NCBI RefSeq assembly: GCF_900156075.1
Contig: NZ_FTMM01000004.1
Coordinates: 89,000-152,999, forward strand
DNA from: Chryseobacterium sp. RU37D
GTDB taxonomy: Bacteria; Bacteroidota; Bacteroidia; Flavobacteriales; Weeksellaceae
Direction of reading: 5' to 3'
Length of the DNA stretch: 64,000 nucleotides
Notes under the pieces: generated by a model
What the model was told of the DNA's origin: nothing
Seen by the model: the letters and a program-made list of their open reading frames with translations, nothing else
Database searches by the model: none
Position numbers and translations under genes: made by a program
In this document: positions 61,460 through 64,000 of the stretch, in pieces
Numbering within the stretch: position 1 is the first letter of the stretch
How the letters are laid out: every line of letters starts with the position of its first letter

Positions 61460-62794
61460 TTATATTTCTTTTTTAAATCTGTTTGTAAAGGATAATGAAT
61501 GCGAGATAATTATTTTGCCGGGAACTTTATACCTGTCCAGCTCTTCTTTACATTTTTTCAGAATGATCTGCTTCATTTCTTTTTCATCAATCCCCTCCTC
61601 AATGACTATTTTGGCACAAACCATCTGCCCTGTAATGGCATTATCTTTTGCATAGACTGTAGAATCTATTACCCCTTCTATCTGGTCTATAATATCTTCC
61701 ACTTCTTTCGGAAGCACTTTTAAGCCACCTACATTGATGACTTTATTTATCCTTCCGATTATTTTGATATATCCGTCTTCATCCTCTTCCACCAGATCTC
61801 CCGTTGCAAACCAGCCTTCTTTTGTAAATTGGTCGCTTTTTTGGTTGACATAGCCGGAAACCTGATTTTTTGAATGCAAAAACAGCTGCCCGTCTTCAAT
61901 CTTGAATTTATAATCCGGATCAATTATTTTGAAGAATAAGCTTGTGGAAGATTTACTCTCGGTTTTCAGAATACCGGTTTCACTGGTTCCGAAAGTCTGC
62001 ATAAACTTTACTCTCGGAATTTTTTCCTTAAGCTTATTTAATAAATGCTGCGGCATCCTTTCTGTACCGTAGGTAATCATCTTAAGGCTCGACAAATCAT
62101 ATTTTTCAAAATCTTCTGTCATCAGCATAAGATTAAGAAACGTAGGGCTTGTAGGAAGTATCTGAATTTTTTTATCCTGAATGATCTGCATGATATGTTC
62201 AGGGTTTCTGTTTTCCGGGATGGTAACCTGGGAGCCGTTATTCAGACATCCTAAAAGGGTATTAATCCCTCCAATATGATCGAAAAGGAGGAATAATATA
62301 AAATTGAGATCTTTCTGCTTTTTAGGTTCTTTAAAATCTGAAATAAGATCGCTGAAATCATGAACCATCACTTTCGGCACTCCTGTAGTCCCGCTGGAAA
62401 ATAAAACAAGCCCGGAATGGTTTTTACCTATGATTGACTGATAATTATCAACCTTTTCAATATCTTTGGCTTCAGCTTTTGTTACAATAAGATTCCCGTC
62501 TTTAAAGGTAATAATTCTGGTAACCTTAGCGGCAGATAATTTATTTTGCAGCTCGGCATCAGTTGTAGGAACTATAGGCACAATGATGCATGGAAATTCT
62601 GAAAGCGCCAGTAATGCAGAAATACTCTCAAAGCTGTAATCTGATAGTATGGCAACAACCTCATTTGAAGCGATTGTATTCACAAGTTCTTTTTTATACC
62701 GGGAAATCTGGTCTGTAAGCTCTCCATAGGTATGAGCAGCATGTTCCTCAATAATAGAAATGCCTGAATAATTATAAAACTGATCTATTTTCAT
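61460..62794 (-). CDS. AMP-forming acyl ligase (ANL superfamily)
   Basis: A 444-residue adenylate-forming enzyme, short for the family (about 500). It has LFSSGTTGVPKVMVHD (the A3 P-loop), GTERMPQHL, MQTFGTSETGIL (A5), ATGDLVEEDEDGYIKIIGRI with the Asp of A7 and hinge Arg, and a C-terminal NRFKKEI with the catalytic-type Lys. It would activate a carboxylic acid and probably load it on the ACP encoded at 63476. Its start overlaps the end of the SDR gene by 4 bp. The acid is unknown. Confidence 0.87.
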   Translation of the reverse strand: MKIDQFYNYSGISIIEEHAAHTYGELTDQISRYKKELVNTIASNEVVAILSDYSFESISALLALSEFPCIIVPIVPTTDAELQNKLSAAKVTRIITFKDGNLIVTKAEAKDIEKVDNYQSIIGKNHSGLVLFSSGTTGVPKVMVHDFSDLISDFKEPKKQKDLNFILFLLFDHIGGINTLLGCLNNGSQVTIPENRNPEHIMQIIQDKKIQILPTSPTFLNLMLMTEDFEKYDLSSLKMITYGTERMPQHLLNKLKEKIPRVKFMQTFGTSETGILKTESKSSTSLFFKIIDPDYKFKIEDGQLFLHSKNQVSGYVNQKSDQFTKEGWFATGDLVEEDEDGYIKIIGRINKVINVGGLKVLPKEVEDIIDQIEGVIDSTVYAKDNAITGQMVCAKIVIEEGIDEKEMKQIILKKCKEELDRYKVPGKIIISHSLSFTNRFKKEI

Positions 62795-63486
62795 AATCCT
62801 CCTAGATAAATAATTTGACCTGTAACGAAGCTGCTTTTGGGTGAGATAAAAAAGTCGATCACGTTTTCAACGTCTTCCAGCTCGCCTAATCTGTGGATGG
62901 CCTGCTGGTTCAAGAGTTCTTCAATTTTATCTTTCGGTACTACTTTTATTAAATCCGTATAGATTGGAGAAGGACCGATTGCGTTTACTGTAATATTAAA
63001 ATCGGCAAGCTCTTTAGCAAGAATTTTGGTCATTTTTTCGACAGCTGCCTTTGAGGATGCATATATCATCTCCCCTTCAAGATTTAAAGGAACTGCAACT
63101 GTAGAAAAATTCACAATTCTTCCGCCATTGTTCTTCATTACCTTTGCACACTCTTTAGCAAAGAAAAAGCTTCCGTAAAAATTGGTTTCGAATAGTTTTT
63201 TTACTGTTGAGCCGGGCGTCAGCAGAGAATGATTCAGGGAGGCCAGACCTGCATTATTGATAAGAATATCTATTCCGTCAAATTCTTTTTTTGCCTGTCT
63301 TACAACATGCTTGACCTCTTTTTCATCACTTACATCACATATATAGTGTCTATAGTTTTCATTAGAGAGATCGCTCTCTGCCCTGCTGCATCCCAGAACA
63401 TTATATCCTTTTTCCAGATAATATTTTGTAAGATGAAGACCAATCCCTTTGCGGTTGCCTGTAATGAAAATTGTCTTATTCTTCAT
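62791..63486 (-). CDS. SDR-family oxidoreductase (FabG-like)
   Basis: A 231-residue classical SDR: ITGNRKGIGLHL (NAD(P) loop), ILINNAGLAS (NNAG), NFSTVAVP (catalytic Ser), YASSKAAVEKM (Tyr and Lys) and PSPIYTDL. These residues fit a 3-ketoacyl-ACP reductase. It overlaps the ACP gene by 11 bp and the ligase gene by 4 bp, so the three act together; a role in reducing or making an acyl group on the ACP is likely. Confidence 0.88.
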   Translation of the reverse strand: MKNKTIFITGNRKGIGLHLTKYYLEKGYNVLGCSRAESDLSNENYRHYICDVSDEKEVKHVVRQAKKEFDGIDILINNAGLASLNHSLLTPGSTVKKLFETNFYGSFFFAKECAKVMKNNGGRIVNFSTVAVPLNLEGEMIYASSKAAVEKMTKILAKELADFNITVNAIGPSPIYTDLIKVVPKDKIEELLNQQAIHRLGELEDVENVIDFFISPKSSFVTGQIIYLGGL

Positions 63487-63766
63487 CTAGCTCTAAAATA
63501 AATTTGGTCAACTCTGCGGGGTTCAAAAAAGGGCTTGTTGATCGGGACATTGCAACTTCACTAGAAAGATTGAATTCTCTGTCGTATCTTTCTTCCAGGA
63601 CCTCTTCGAGATCTACTAAAAAATGCACCAGTCCTATTGAATCAAAAATCCCTCCCCTGCCAAGTAATCTCTGGTTTTCTGTAATTTCTCCTGTTTCGAT
63701 TCCGTTATTCTCCGTGAATTCTTTAATAGTTTCAATTATGATGTCCTTTATTACTTTTTCTTCCAT
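63476..63766 (-). CDS. Acyl carrier protein, dedicated
   Basis: A protein of 96 residues from the ATG at 63766 (MEEKVIKDIIIE); the longer frame from a TTG at 63787 overlaps a promoter box and is less likely. The ACP signature GGIFDSIGLVHFLVDLEE has the phosphopantetheine Ser in DSIGL. It differs from the housekeeping AcpP in sequence and sits in a polysaccharide locus. It is probably the carrier for the acyl group handled by the SDR and the ligase downstream. Confidence 0.87.
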   Translation of the reverse strand: MEEKVIKDIIIETIKEFTENNGIETGEITENQRLLGRGGIFDSIGLVHFLVDLEEVLEERYDREFNLSSEVAMSRSTSPFLNPAELTKFILELDEE

Positions 63767-63784
63767 TTGAAATTTTTCTTTCTG

Positions 63785-63792
63785 CAAATCTA
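63785..63792 (-). promoter_or_regulatory. Possible -7 box of the ACP-SDR-ligase operon
   Basis: TAGATTTG (minus strand) matches TAnnTTTG and lies 19 bp upstream of the ATG of the ACP gene, giving a short leader. No convincing TTG at the right distance was found. Confidence 0.4.
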
Positions 63793-63850
63793 ACGAAATA
63801 TTTTTTTTTCTAAAATTACAAATTTGTTATTTAAAAGGCTATATTTTTTT

Positions 63851-63858
63851 TAAATTTG
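63851..63858 (+). promoter_or_regulatory. Possible -7 box of a plus-strand gene at the window end
   Basis: TAAATTTG matches TAnnTTTG; a TTG at 63824-63826 is 24 bp upstream, longer than usual. It precedes a nine-codon frame (ATG at 63878, MSKKILFIY, stop at 63907) that reads like the start of a glycosyltransferase cut by a nonsense codon. Confidence 0.3.
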
Positions 63859-63913
63859 CAAGCGAAAAACAACACAAATGAGCAAAAAAATTCTGTTTAT
63901 ATATTGAAGTTGT

Positions 63914-64000
63914 TTAAACTTTTAATTTTTTGATTAATCTTAAAGAAAATGCTAAAAAATGCAGATTCTTCCAAGTAATATCCAACGTTTCAAATCTTAT
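63914..64000 (-). CDS. Possible C-terminal end of a further minus-strand gene (cut by window edge)
   Basis: On the minus strand 28 codons are open from the window edge to a TAA at 63914-63916. They read TLDITWKNLHFL and then a hydrophobic, basic tail LRLIKKLKV, which looks like the C-terminus of a glycosyltransferase. A competing plus-strand frame (ATG at 63959, MQILPSNIQRF) is also open to the edge. Which one is real cannot be settled here. Confidence 0.35.
   Translation of the reverse strand: MRFETLDITWKNLHFLAFSLRLIKKLKV

Noticed and set aside
1..64000. tRNA, rRNA, CRISPR, riboswitch, prophage or intact insertion sequence
   Set aside because: Scanned by eye and none found: no cloverleaf-like block with a TTCGAATC-type arm, no rRNA motif, no transposase, integrase or phage gene.

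Overview
The window looks like chromosomal DNA of a low-GC member of the Bacteroidota, class Flavobacteriia, most like Chryseobacterium or a close Weeksellaceae relative. The signs are a SusC/SusD pair, an ATP-dependent PEP carboxykinase, the bacillithiol enzyme BshC, a GYDIA-type GHMP kinase, several TAnnTTTG-type promoters, few Shine-Dalgarno sites and many lipoproteins with short lipoboxes. No rRNA, tRNA, CRISPR array or intact transposase was seen.

Region 1 (1-3634) is a metal-handling group on the minus strand: the start of a SCO1/SenC copper chaperone, a YHS-domain lipoprotein, the frameshifted remains of a small Cys-containing membrane protein, a Zn/Cd-type P1B ATPase and a Fur-family regulator. 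Region 2 (3635-31919) is mostly housekeeping: aroQ, rmuC, a SpoU-type RNA methyltransferase, an Ala-rich lipoprotein, a membrane protein/lipoprotein pair, 5-formyl-THF cyclo-ligase, a TrhO-type tRNA hydroxylase with an unusual C-terminal extension, an HtrA protease, pckA, a GHMP kinase, fabD, a LysM/periplasmic-binding fusion, bshC, a porin-like protein, a susCD pair, and rimP-nusA-infB (to 32403). Between these genes lie two MITE-like inverted repeats, a related degenerate copy of one of them, and the wreck of a prolyl-oligopeptidase gene.

Region 3 (32.6 kb to the end) is a surface-polysaccharide locus of about 31 kb, probably O-antigen or capsule. It starts with ugd, rfbB and rfbA, then a Wzm/Wzt ABC exporter, a VioA-like aminotransferase with a VioB/PglD-like acyltransferase, many GT2 and GT4 glycosyltransferases, an AsnB-type amidotransferase, methyltransferases, an MBOAT plus SGNH pair and an OafA-type acyltransferase. 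It ends with an acyl carrier protein, an SDR reductase, an AMP-forming acyl ligase and a hexapeptide acyltransferase. Read together, the genes could make dTDP-4-amino-4,6-dideoxyglucose (Qui4N) from glucose-1-phosphate, N-acylate it (possibly with a custom acyl group made on the dedicated ACP), make and perhaps amidate a uronic acid, assemble the chain and export it through the ABC route. No Wzx, Wzy or initiating phosphosugar transferase is visible, and rfbC/rfbD are absent.

Several genes in this locus are damaged or evolving: a GtrB-like glycosyltransferase carries a frameshift, and three tandem GT2 paralogues include a middle copy with an in-frame loss of about 88 codons. The most informative non-coding signals are a promoter followed by a terminator-like hairpin in the rimP-nusA-infB leader, and a perfect 18-bp palindrome overlapping the susC promoter.
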